A stretch of DNA of 64,000 bases from Lucifuga dentata (lineage: Eukaryota > Chordata > Actinopteri > Ophidiiformes > Bythitidae), in the NCBI GenBank assembly GCA_014773175.1, contig VXCM01002021.1, positions 62,001 to 126,000 on the forward strand, in the 5' to 3' direction. Positions 12,341-24,192 of this stretch are shown piece by piece. A program made the position numbers and the translations under genes. Position 1 is the stretch's first letter. The number at the start of each line of letters is the position of its first letter. The notes below the pieces were generated by a model, which had not been told where the DNA came from, made no database searches, and saw only the letters and a program-made list of their open reading frames with translations.

Positions 12341-14001
12341 TCAGAGAAAGACAGAGAGAAGAATAAGGAAGATAAAACAGGGAGAAAGTAAGCATAAGTC
12401 AGTTCCTGAGTGAGAGGTGTGCAAAATAACACCTAAAGAAGTTTAGGCACCACTGGAATGACTCCAAATGACAGTATTACTAATATTATTTTCTTTAAAT
12501 GTCTGAATCTTTTCAACCAAACAGTGACAGCGACATGAAACAGATTGTAATCTTAAATCCTCCATCTCTCTTATCCTCATTCCTTTTTTTCTCTCTCCAT
12601 GCTAACTGTCTTGTGAAGAGAAACGTTTAAGTCTGTGGCAGTTCACTTAGTTTTCATGCATTTGTTCTCACAGACTAACAAGGAAGGCAGCAAGCAGGAG
12701 TGAGCAAAAGAGGGAGATAGTAAAATGTTGTTTTTCTTAAAGTATAACAGTCGATTAAAAAAAAAACTTTGGATTCTTAGGAACACAAACCACAACAAAA
12801 ATAGGTATTGGTAAGATAAGTTTATAGTTTTTCAGTTCACTATAAAAAATATCAATGAGCTAGCACATACAAATTTGTGCAAGCTATTCAAGTTCATGCT
12901 ACAGTACCCTTTTTGAATCTCTGAAGACCTGCTCATTATCACTTCATTGTGCTTCAAACAAAGCCTTCTCAAATTGTCTGATACCATCTGAAGCCCACTT
13001 TCCATCCTTAAAAAATATTGCCCCACATTTGACAAAATGGGGGCAAAAAGACCAATAAAGTGTGTACAAAAAGACCAATAAAATCTGTACAGACAGACCA
13101 ACACACCCACTTCATGCAGCTGACTGGCCAAGTGTGTTAAGGTGTAAGCAGTAGTAAGTAGCAGTAGCTTCTAACTTTCTCTGAGTGTAAAAGTAATTGG
13201 TTTATTTAGTTTAGTATATTGTATTCATCTTAGTGAATTTGTGCACTCAAGTGTACTTTCAGTAATGCTTCAATACATCAAGTTACATGGTTATTTCATG
13301 ACTAAAAATCTGCAGTCCTTGAACAGCTTAAAGAAATTAATCTTTTTCAAAATGATTCCCTAAATAAAACATGTAAAGTGCTTTTCCAGCTGCCATCATT
13401 ACTGCAAATGCTAACTACATTTAGGTGATTTTTAAGTCCTCTTGCGCATCCTCTGTAGTGTACATGACATGGACAAATTGATGAGGCCACATTTGGATGT
13501 GAGAGCTGTGATAAGTGAGTTATTTTTAGGGTTTGCTGGCTTTTATAGTATGCATGTTGGAAAAAGAAAAACAGAATGAAAGAGCTGAGGTGCAGTGGCA
13601 CCTGACTCGGCATAAATCTTCAACTTATGGAGCAACTCCACATTCTGCTGCTGTTCAAAAGCCAGTACACAGCTGAACCCTCGCACACACATACATGTCT
13701 ACTGGGCCATGTGGTGACCTGTCAAAAAGGAACCATAGTTTATGAGCATTTTGTACAAAGAAAAAAGGGCCCAAAAATTTTCAGTTGTTATTTGTAATAT
13801 GAATAAAGATCTACCAAGTAGGGATCTGAAACCTTGAGCTATGTCTGCCTATGTCTGCCCATTTTCCCCAAAGTTTATAACAGGAAGTCGGTTTAAAACA
13901 GGAAGATTGATACAGTTTTGCATGTATACTGAATTATTCTGGATGCAATGACTCAGGTATGAGAACTACCACTGGAATAACATCCCTGGGTCTGTATGAA
14001 T

Positions 14002-14002
<1 letters not shown>

Positions 14003-14065
<63 letters not shown>
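14003..14065. repeat. (CA)n microsatellite
   Basis: About 30 perfect CA units. It accounts for the HTHTHT and CVCVCV reading frames on both strands. Confidence 0.97.
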
Positions 14066-14068
<3 letters not shown>

Positions 14069-14248
14069 CTGGATGTATATGGCTAATTTGGAAACCAGAC
14101 TATCATCCTTAACATTTATGCCAAAGGAATCTTCAGATTTACCAAATATTTTATGTTGATCCTCAAATATAGAAAATTTAAGGTTGTTGCTGGTTTTATC
14201 CCAAAGCCAGCAACATTTCAAGAGAATTTCATTCAGGGACACAATATC

Positions 14249-14625
14249 TAGTGTAGGCCAAAAGTCTGAGACCACTGTGAAAATGCTTCTATTTTGCATT
14301 ATTTTTGAATTTAATACAACAGTTTTCATTACAAATGATAACATCATCTTAACAATTTCAGTGAAAAAATGAATCTTTGAAAAATGTACATGAATGTCAG
14401 AATATCTTAGTATTTGGTATGCCTCCCTTTTGCTTTAATGACAGCATGCATTTGAGCTGGCATGGACTCCACAAGTTTGTGCAAAACCTGACCAAGTTAT
14501 CCCAGCATGATCTGATAATGTTCCAAAGAGCTTCTTGTGATGTCCGACTTTCTGATTATTTCCAGATTTATATGGAAAACATCACAGATTTTCAATGTGG
14601 TCTCAGATTTTTGGACCCCACTGTA
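14249..14625 (+). mobile_element. Tc1/mariner-like non-autonomous element
   Basis: About 377 bp with terminal inverted repeats. The left end reads GGCCAAAAGTCTGAGACCAC, and the right end is the inverse of TCCAAAAATCTGAGACCAC preceded by TACAGTGGGG. The right end shows the TA of a TA target site. The interior (TATGCCTCCCTTTTGCTTTA, GGCATGGACTCCACAAGTTT) is typical of a fish Tc1-related MITE as I remember it. There is no transposase frame, so it cannot move by itself. Confidence 0.6.
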
Positions 14626-14757
14626 TTGGAGCCTTTAATCTAAGATAGAACAACACTGAAATGTGTTTATAACTTGGAGGGTATGAACGACAATCAACCT
14701 TCAAACCAAAGGAAAACAACATGATAAAAACCATGTCTACCTCTAAACGTGTTGTCC

Positions 14758-14758
<1 letters not shown>

Positions 14759-14798
<40 letters not shown>
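14759..14798. repeat. (GA)n microsatellite
   Basis: About 20 GA units. A (GT)n run follows at 14869-14889. Confidence 0.95.
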
Positions 14799-14799
<1 letters not shown>

Positions 14800-15173
14800 A
14801 TTTGACCTTGGAGGGAAGAAGATGGAATACATATAGGTTGCTGGAGCATACTTGATTCAAATGAGACTGTGTGTGTGTGTGTGTGTGTATATACATGTAT
14901 TCATATATGTAGATATATTTTACTGTATAAGTGCATTTGGTGCTTGTGGCTGAGCTTTTGAGGTGATATCCGTTATTCTTTATGTAATGTCACGTCTGTG
15001 TGAGTGTGCATGTGTGGTTTTGATGCACGTGAATGTGTATGTGTACATTTCATCGCTGTGTGTGTTGGTATGCAACAGGCGAATCATTCTATACCAGGTC
15101 ATGTATCATCTATGATAGCCAACAGATTGCCTCCCCAATCCTCTGTGTGAAAGATTAATGACATGCTGTTTGC

Positions 15174-15334
15174 TCTGTCTCTCTTCCCCTCTCTCTCTCT
15201 TCCTCTCTCTCTCTCTTCCTCTCTCTCTCTCTCTCTTTCTGTCTCTCTCACACTCACACCTTTTATTTTATTTACAAATTCATTACAAGTTTATTGACAA
15301 AGTCAGATTCAGTCTCTCTGAGATACACAATAGT

Positions 15335-15385
<51 letters not shown>

Positions 15386-15390
15386 TTCAG
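15174..15390. repeat. (CT)n tracts flanking a dispersed repeat
   Basis: An imperfect CT tract at 15174-15248 and a nearly perfect one at 15337-15390 enclose a 54-bp unit at 15285-15338 that recurs at 21468-21520. Confidence 0.9.
15285..15338 (+). repeat. dispersed repeat, copy 1
   Basis: Shares GTTTATTGACAAAGTCAGAT, then TCAGTC, AGATACACAAT and GTGATC with 21468-21520, at about 90% identity by eye. Both copies are followed directly by a CT-rich tract. The family is unknown to me. Confidence 0.75.
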
Positions 15391-15860
15391 ACACAAACAC
15401 AATATGGTTTTGAGCAATATAGTTGCACCAAATATCTGTCTTTTTTTTTATCTTATATGTGCCCTCATCTTTGTATGTGTGTGTGTATGTGTGCACGCGT
15501 GTGTGTACATGCGTGTGTAATTCGTTCGTACTCTTAGCGCAATCCCCAATTAATTCAGATTATGTTCTTTGGCTGCTAATATTTTTAAAACCAGAATGAA
15601 CTAATCACAATAATCCAAACAGAACATCCTGTTGATGTAATGCCACAACAAACTCACAGACCAACAACTGCCACCACACACAACTCTTCTATGTGCAAAC
15701 ACATTGACCAACAACCACATGTCCAAACACACAAAGTTAATCAGATACACAGACAAAAACACTCAGTGTGCTTCTCTGTGTATGTTACACACTGATCATA
15801 CACAGGAGGATCTGGGTGCTGCTGATTTCTCTTTTAATGTCTATCATACTTTTTTTTTAA

Positions 15861-16431
15861 AGGACCATACTGTCCATTTTGCATATTTGAGCCTAATATA
15901 TTAAATTTTCATACACGTAATGTTACTGACATTACATTTCTCAAAGCATACTACTGGAACGGTGAATTAAAAAATGTTTTCCTATCTTCCAGACCGCCAT
16001 TGGTTTCAGTTCATTCTGGTATGCTTAAAATCAACTTGTTGATCCTTGAACCACTCTTAGATCCATCATCATGAACAAGATGTGTATTCAAGTTTTATTT
16101 TGAAGTTACATAATTTTAGCGTTTAAGTGCAACAAAAAGCAAAGAGTGACTGTATGTTTCCACCGAGGAATATAGTCCCAAAAGAAGACCTGCGTTTATT
16201 AAAAAAATTTAAATGACCATGACTTCATAAGGCTGTGTAACTATTAGCATGCAAAACATCAATTTTAAAGGTGGGTATTTTACTTGAATATTTGATTTTG
16301 AAAGAGATTTTGAAAAATATAAGGAAAGCTGAAATATGGTTTTATCCTTTGGGAAATGGTTGTCAGTAACATAGTGTGTACGAAAATTGAATATGTTAGG
16401 CTCGTACATGCAAAATGGCTGGTATGGTCCT
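15861..16431 (+). mobile_element. inverted-terminal-repeat element (MITE), copy 1
   Basis: A 571-bp element flanked by TTAA on both sides (15857-15860 and 16432-16435). Its ends are inverted repeats of about 33 bp: AGGACCATAC, then CCATTTTGCAT and GAGCC on the left, and the same in reverse on the right (GGCTCGTACATGCAAAATGG, GGTATGGTCCT). The interior aligns with the copy at 23629-24192. There is no transposase. A TTAA target suggests piggyBac-type mobilisation, but TTAA may instead be part of the repeat around a TA target. Confidence 0.8.
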
Positions 16432-16828
16432 TTAAGGTCTGAAGGTCCAACACCAGCTTGTACAGTACAAATGTTTTCACAATATTTGTGTCATTTTTTT
16501 GAAAGAAATTTAAAGTTGTAGGACAGCTGTGAGTGGATCTGTGTGTCTGCCAATTTGTCTGCATTAAAACTTAAATTTTACTTCGATTAAGGCAATAAAT
16601 AGATTTTTTTTTTTAATTTTATGCAAACACTATAATAAGACCAAAATCAACATTTACTAAAGCATGTAGATGACCCACTGACTATAATTAGCTTGAGCAG
16701 CATCTGCATGCTTTGCCTCATCTGCAGTATTTCTGTTTGTAAGTGATTAAGCAACAAGCCATGTGTGTTTGCTGAACAATGGAATCCTGTACACACAACA
16801 ATACAAGCAGAGGTTGCATGCAAACATG

Positions 16829-16829
<1 letters not shown>

Positions 16830-16878
<49 letters not shown>
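16830..16878. repeat. (GT)n microsatellite
   Basis: About 20 GT units ending in GGTGTGTG. Confidence 0.95.
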
Positions 16879-17780
16879 AATAAAGGATAGATAATAAAGA
16901 TTGAATCTGCCTTAAATGTGTTTATCACTAATTTGTTTTTAACAGTAATTTGATCACTAATTTAATGCACCACCCAGTGAGCATGCTAAATGACACAAAT
17001 CTCCCACAGTGGAATCATTTGCAGGTCTAGCAGGTACTTGCACACAAAATCACCTGGAAACAAGAGTGAGTTTATCAAAAATGCAACACTATGATGTATT
17101 GTCCACAAAAAAGGAAAGAAATTGATGCTATATGCTTTCAAACTTAAAACTGGGTTCTGTGGGATAAAAACATAGAACCTGGCAATGTTTTTCATTTATC
17201 AGTGCATTGCATAATCAACTCAAAGAAAGAGTATCGGCATTGCAATGGGGTAAGATTTCACTTTCAAAAAAACAGAGAATGTGCACCAGAGAGCACCATT
17301 TTCTCCATACCCTTTCCATTGCCTCTGTAGCAATACTGAAGAATAACTGTGATTAGAATCCTAACTGCAGTCAGAGGCCAAAATTCCTTGACCTCCCCCC
17401 CCCCCATGGAACTCACAGTAAGATAAAAGCAGTCACCAACTTTATGACTTCTTCCATTCAGGACCAGCCCTATGTGGGCCTATGCTATGATCCCCAGTCA
17501 ACCCCCTTTGTGGAGAGACAGAAAGACAGGAACAGGACCAAATTCCCCTTTTATCTTCCTATAAAGCCATAAACTGTGAGTTTTATCAACACCAAACCAG
17601 ACCAAATCCTCTCCTGATCTCCCTAACTTTTACAACACAGGAACAGAGACTCATTAGCAGTTGTATGCTCCAGGATAGCATCTAGGAGATCAATCAACGT
17701 CTGCGGCATTCTGCAGGTCATACAACAATGTACTGGAGATTCACAAAGGACCCCCTGGGGTCCGCAACACCTCGATGTCT

Positions 17781-17783
<3 letters not shown>

Positions 17784-17822
<39 letters not shown>
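17784..17822. repeat. (CT)n microsatellite
   Basis: About 19 perfect CT units. Confidence 0.95.
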
Positions 17823-17823
<1 letters not shown>

Positions 17824-18339
17824 ACCTTCCTCCTCTCCATCAAATTCAATCATCCACACATCATTCTGTAACCTACAAATTTATTTGGTCTTTGTTTATG
17901 CATGACAAGTAGTTTAGATTGTGTGTTTGATTAATAGTTAGAATTATGTATAGGTACTGATTTTCAAATAGTGTTTACAGTGAAACCTGGAGTTTGGTTT
18001 CATTTAAAGTCTCTCACCATTCAGCTACAGGTTCAAAGTGCTACTACGCCACCTACTGTCTGCCTGGAGCAAGGGCACTCTAAGACGTGAATCTATTTTC
18101 ATTACCGCAAAACCAACAGAAGTATGTCTATCTCTCATTAACCTTTGCATAGGACCATGCTGTCTGTAAATAATGCTAAAGACAAGTGATACAGTTAACT
18201 GACTCCAAAACCAGGTCATGTCACAGTAGCTTTGAATGTTTAGAGTCTGTAGGAAATATCTTGTTTGTTAGTCAGTAGTAAGTAGAACGGTAGTATGTAA
18301 TCAATTTATGTTGACCTTATAAGGTGATGTATTGTGTTT

Positions 18340-19860
18340 TATTAACGCTTGAGCAGCGACAGACGGGTGAATAATAAGGTGACACTATTTTTCTAATATC
18401 ATAAAATTATATGAGGTGTTTACGTTCCATCCAATAGCTACACTCTCTCGTNTTTTCTAATATCATAAAATTATATGAGGTGTTTACGTTCCATCCAATA
18501 GCTACACTCTCTCGTCCTCCGTCCAATCAGCTACCTCGATTTTCCAAAAACAATGGAATTGGGCGTGCACATCTTAGCGCGCGCAAGAACAGGTGTTTAA
18601 AAATCAAAGCTGAACTGCTGCTCGCTCTCTTTTGCTCTTTTGCTTTCTTTTGCTCTCCTTTGCTCTCCCTACGGCCGCTCTTGGTTCCTGCGTTCTTTCT
18701 AGGACGTTTCATCTCCGTCTTTTGTCCGCGTTACATGTTAAATGTCCACGTGTTTTCCTACCTTACATTCTTATGCGTTTTACTTCGCTGTTAATTAATC
18801 CGCCTGGATTTTTGATTTAAGCCACAAGATCACCAGATCCCATTGGCTTGAAGTTTCTTTTCCTATGTTTAAACGTTTTTTTTTNTTTTTTTTTTTTTTT
18901 TTTTTGGTAAAATATCCCATTTTTAATTTTCTTGCTTTTCACCTGTCGGCCTCATCAACTTCATCCTGAATAGACTCTGAATTTTACGCAAAGGCCACGC
19001 CTCTAATTTAGATTTTATTCAGTAATTATAATCCGGTCCAACTGTTGCGTCACTGAACCTTTGGCTCAAAGACTCCTGACTCTCGGCAAGGACCTGCTCT
19101 TAGTGAACTCCTGGAGGCGCAAAAACCCGGCCCACTGCTTCAACAAGCCATTCTCCGACCAGCCAGAACGTTGCGGTTCAATACCTGGCCAGAACCTTGT
19201 GTCGAACCTTGCCGTTTTCCACGCTGTCCGATCCAGCCTTGCCGCTGCAGAAAGGCCCCTGCGGGACCCAGGCCCTCCGAGTCCATGACATCATCGAGAA
19301 ATCCCACCACCGAGTAAGAAATCTTGTCTATGCCAAAGTGAAGTGATGCAAACTAATTATTCCTTTTCTTAATGTCCGTTCTAAATTTCTATTTCTCTCG
19401 CAAAGCTACATTCCATTACGCTAGCTTAGCTTAGGTTTATTCTGAAATTCACCAACTTCCGCTGCTCAGTTTCTTGACAGTATATTCACTGTCTCACTCA
19501 TATTTACTTCATTTGCTATATTCCTTGTTTGCTTTGTATTTGAATAAATATTAAACTGTGGAATATCGCCTTGTTTGTCTTTCTAAGTTTAATAGGAGTA
19601 TAACTTGATGGTCAAGAATTCATACTTCAAACTATTTGAGACTGATTTTTATTAATCCAAAGAGAAAACCTTCTAATATTGAGATTAATAAATTCTGCTC
19701 TTATTAAAATAGCTGGTGCCCTATAATACGAGTACAAACTTCATATTTTACAATTCGATCGTAATTCTAACATCGTAACTCATTCAACCTCTTTTCTGAG
19801 TATTTACACTACACCTCAGACCCCCTTAACATGTGCTGCACGTCACTGATATTTCTGCCA
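18340..19860 (+). mobile_element. CpG-containing block, candidate solo LTR
   Basis: Base composition and CpG content rise sharply here compared with the surrounding intron. On the plus strand two CCAAT-type boxes (CCAATAGC, CCAATCAG) are followed by a TTTAAAAA box near 18597 and a CT-rich start-like zone. A leader with many CpGs (19040-19310), a donor-like CGA|GTAAGA near 19313 and AATAAA at about 19542 come next. That order fits an LTR promoter and polyadenylation unit. No gag, pol or env frame is present and I could not define terminal TG/CA or a target duplication. A host CpG island or another transposon are alternatives. A 63-bp duplication around the N at 18452 is probably an assembly artefact. 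Confidence 0.35.
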
Positions 19861-20839
19861 CTTGAAATTCTTGTAACATGCAGTTCTAGTCTGTGTACCT
19901 TCATTGGTTCATTGGATTTCTTATTATTAAACAAAAGTCTGAAAACATTTAAAGTTCATGACCTGTTTTTATAAATTATTTTATTTCCCACAGTTTTGTA
20001 GCACAGAAAGCGGTTTATAGAAGTATGGTTTGAAGTTTTGTGTTTTTATTTTCAGTTTCCATTTTTTATATTTTTGCTTTAGTAACCCAGAAATAAAGCA
20101 CAGAAGAAAGTCAAGGAAAAGTTTTCTAGTTGCAGGTGGTTATGTAATCTAGCCTATACTCGCCGATGGATAACTATATCCTGTTTAAGGGAAACAAGAG
20201 GATTAAGGTCACAGTATGCTTCCTCCACCTGGCCCATCCACTTGGTTGGAGGCCTTGTTGGGAGGCAAAGTTGTTTATACCTTTTCAGAATGCCTACTGC
20301 TGTCACAAAGAGGGGAGGGGATGATGTGTGTGTGTGCGCGCGTATATACAAGTGTGCATACAAACGGGAAAAATGACACAATTAACTTTAGAAGAGAGCT
20401 GATTGAAGTCAAGCAAGTATTTAAGAAAAAAATGATCACATGACATGCTTGCCATTTGAGCTTGTTAAAAACTCCTTTTCCCATCAGTAAAAGACGCTTG
20501 TTGCTGCAATCCAACTGGGGAGCAAATAAAATAGAAAAATAAACTAGATACTCTTTTATTCCCACAGCCATCACCTCCTGAATTCAGAACATAGAGGCAG
20601 ACTATCATAGGTCGTATTGGTTTTTAATACTTTTTTATTGGACTGATGACTTAATGTTAAATGGTGATGTCACTTTATCTTATTTCTTGTATACTGTTAT
20701 AATTTATTTTATGATTTATCCAATTATTTATTGTTCACTATTCATTCTTGCTGTTGTTGCTCTTCCTTGGAATGCTTGAGATTATCTGTTGATTGTGGGG
20801 AAGGTTTTAATCTATGATTTTTATGGTTTAATGTCTTGT

Positions 20840-20935
20840 GTTAATGTCTTATGTCTTTATGACATGTTGTATACTATGTCGCACCCAAGTACTCTTCGGG
20901 GACAAATACACTTAAATAAACTTAATTTAACATAA
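20840..20935 (+). mobile_element. LINE-like 3' end fragment
   Basis: TCGCACCCAAGTACTCTTCG, GGGACAAATA and AATAAACTTAATTTAA resemble the 3' ends of fish LINEs (GGGACAATAAA type). Recognition is by motif only. Confidence 0.35.
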
Positions 20936-21467
20936 GAAATTTTGTAATGGTAACAGATTTGTTAATAAATGTTAAGTCTGTCAGTTGTTGGTGTGTCTGA
21001 TTCACAATAAAAGACACAAAGATGATGAGAAATATAGATACAAAGACTTAAGAATCTAGACAGGGAGGGGGGAAAGACAACGGCATGAAATAAAATCTGA
21101 TTAAGAGATTAAGATTAGGTGCAGCAGGCAGATAATGGAAAGCATAATCAAATAAACTGTAACGGGCATAATGAAAGGAAAGCAAATGAAGAGACACCCA
21201 GAGAGGGACAACGCAGACAATTATTCACCGGATTTATAAGAAGTGAATTCCATAAACCTCCACACAATTATCGGTGTGAATGACTGACCTTGACACTAAT
21301 CATTAATGAGTCAATGTGCTTCGGTCTCCACAGTCAGTCCTGCTATTAACTATTCAACACACCCACACCATTTACTCACAAAACACACTTTCTTTGTCTG
21401 TCACTTCATCTCACAGACACACACACACATGCACATGCACACACATGAGTAGACGGCTGTAATTTCA

Positions 21468-21520
21468 GAGGTTTATTGACAAAGTCAGATTCAGTCCGTC
21501 CAAGATACACAATGGTGATC
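21468..21520 (+). repeat. dispersed repeat, copy 2
   Basis: Second copy of the unit at 15285-15338, same orientation, again followed by CTCTCTTTCTCTCTC-type sequence. Confidence 0.75.
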
Positions 21521-22022
21521 ATCTCTCTTTCTCTCTCTGACTTTCTCAGTCATGATTGTCTAAATTTCTGTTTCAACCATCTATTCATACACATTAAAAA
21601 AAAAAAAATCCACTCCTCATAAATGTCCATCATTCTATTCCCTGCCATTCTGCTGTGAGTTGGCCAGTTACCAACATCAGAATCCCAGAAGCCCAGGCTG
21701 TAAAACAACAGACGGGTGGTGCAAATTCCATCCCAAGGTCACTCTGACAATGTGTGTGAGTATGTGTGTATCCTTCATGTCTCCTGCCATTAAAATCTAG
21801 CTGATTAAAGAGGTGAAGGAATTTCTAATCTGTGTGTCTGAAGGACAGAGTTATGTGTGTGTTAGAGAGCAGAGGAGAGTGTAAAGGAGTGTCCTATCAT
21901 AAGAACAGCAGCACATGCACACGCATATACGTGTTGTAATGTCTAGCTTTGGAAATGTTAATAATTTAAGCTGAGGATTAGACTCCAGAAGAGACTGATG
22001 AAAAGGAGAGACAGGGCAAAAA

Positions 22023-22049
22023 GGAGAGAGAGAGAGAGAGAGAGAGAGA
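22023..22049. repeat. (GA)n microsatellite
   Basis: About 13 GA units. Confidence 0.95.
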
Positions 22050-23628
22050 TGAACAGGAATATGTGTAGTGTTTCTCTCAGACTGCAGAGATGACTGCAGC
22101 AAGGAGAGAAGGACCCACACAGAATACCAATTGACCTATGATGGCAGCCCAATACACACATCATGCGCACGCACACATGCACACACACACAGTATGTAAA
22201 CTCAAACACCCTAACACATGGAGTAGTTTACAGACAGATCCTTATAAAGGTTATGAGACAGTCACGCAATGCAAGACAGAACAGATGTGCTTTAGAAAGG
22301 TGTACACGTACACACACACACACACAACATGCACACACAAGTAGAAAGAAAGACATTTTCAGCCAGTCAGAAAAATCTCTTCATGTAGACGGTGCTTCTT
22401 TCCCTTTATTCCTAGCTACACAGTAAATGTCAACCTCAATACTTTGATCCCTGTTGACTAGCCAGAGTAAATGCAAGTGGCAGGATGGAGGCGAATGGCA
22501 GAAAACCAGAACAAGACTGAGCTTTCTACGGTCAGGCAGAAGAAGAATAAAAAAAAAAAAAAATNAAAAAAAAAAAAAAAATCATCACATGCAGGAAAAT
22601 ACCTTTGGTCTGACTTGACTGGCTTTTGGCTGGTATGATGAATATCCATCCATCAAACAAGGCAGCGACAGACAAGGGAAAATGTTTCTTTCTTGACTAT
22701 AGATGAACAATGTGCAGGACATTACAGATGAAATGATGATTTAGTGGGATGGTAAAGAAAATGGTTTGTAGGCAAAATGAGTTCAGAATCCCAAATAGAG
22801 CAGATTACTCACTACAAAGAAACATCACAAGTGTGACATTTCTTCAGTAGAAGTGTGAATGGCATAAATTAACACCACTTAGAATAGCAGGTCACCAATC
22901 TATCACAGGATTAATCTAATAAACATTACACAAAACAAATAAGCGATGAGCATACACTGTTATGTTTTGTTATAAGCACTCACAAGGTAAAAATTCTGTC
23001 TTATATTAGAATAAAGCACACAAATCAAAAAGATTTTATGTAAAAACATCTTAAAATACACCAGAAGACTGTTATTCTCCTTAATTGAGATCCTGTGGAT
23101 TTGCTTTGCAGATCCAAACCAAACTACAATATCCAAACACATTCACTGATTGGATATTTTTTACCAAACAAAGGAGATTATGCATTGAAGCTTTGTACAA
23201 AAATGATTGGCAAACCTGGAACACAAAAACATCTAAACAGCAGAGAGGTCTGGGCTCAAATTCACACGCCAGAACCGCATACCACCAGTAATTAGACATT
23301 TAGGTCTTCGTCCTTTACACTCTAATTATCTGTTTCTTAAAATTGAAAGGTTCATCTACAAATCAAGTTAACCTGTTGATTTCATCAAAATTAGATACTA
23401 TGTCACTTTGGGTGTGCTGGCTGTAGTCTGAGCAGACTGTATTGACAGGCTTTTAACAGAATTGAAACTGAATATCAGCTCTAAGACAGGAAGTTTAACA
23501 GTAAAAGTGTCAGTAACTGCATATTTCAGTTTTAAAGTCTGGCAATACTCTGTTGTACAATGTTTTAACAAAAACAAGTCATGGATTTCAGCTTTAAGTC
23601 ACCTGTCAGATGCCCGCCAATTACTTAA

Positions 23629-24192
23629 AGGATCATACTGCTGCTTTTTCATGTTTGAGCCTAATCAATACTACTTACAAACATGTTACATTACTGCCAA
23701 CCATTTCCCAAAATATATTGCAGGAGCAATAAATATTAGACAGCCAATGGTTTCAGTTCATTCCAGTACGCTACTAAAATCAACTTTTAGGAACTTAAAA
23801 CATGCTTGAAATAAGTAATCCATGACAGCAAACACAACATCCATTACATTTTTTTGTTGAAGTTATTCAACTTAACCAATCCACCACAGAGCTGCATGGA
23901 AGAAAACGTATTTCTCCACCAGAGAAGAAAGTCCCTGGAGAAGACGACTTTTACGGAGAAATTAAAACAACTGTGCCTTCACAATCATAAATTGTTAGCA
24001 GGTGAAAGTTGGAATTTTAAGATGGATGTATCACCTGAACATTTGATTTTGAAAGATTAGGGGGTTTGGTAAAATAATGTGAAAAATAAACTAAAATACA
24101 GTTTTATGTTTTAGAAAATGGTTAGCAGTAACATTATGTGTATGCGGTATAGTATTTATTGGGCTCAAACATGCAAAACTACCAGTATGGTC
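23629..24192 (+). mobile_element. inverted-terminal-repeat element (MITE), copy 2
   Basis: About 564 bp, same orientation as copy 1. The left end is TTAA then AGGATCATAC, and the right end is AGTATGGTC. Shared interior blocks include GGTTTCAGTTCATTC, AAAATCAACTT, TTTGATTTTGAAAGA and GGTTAGCAGTAACAT-like sequence. The right-hand TTAA is lost. Clear divergence from copy 1 suggests an old family. Confidence 0.78.

Noticed and set aside
15272..15500. CRISPR-like or array-like spacing of repeats
   Set aside because: Only simple-sequence and transposon-derived repeats occur. The organism is a vertebrate and no repeat-spacer array is present.
18480..18794. 104-residue plus-strand frame in the CpG block
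   Set aside because: No recognisable domain, Phe/Leu-rich from CTTTTGC repeats, and it starts inside the probable assembly duplication.
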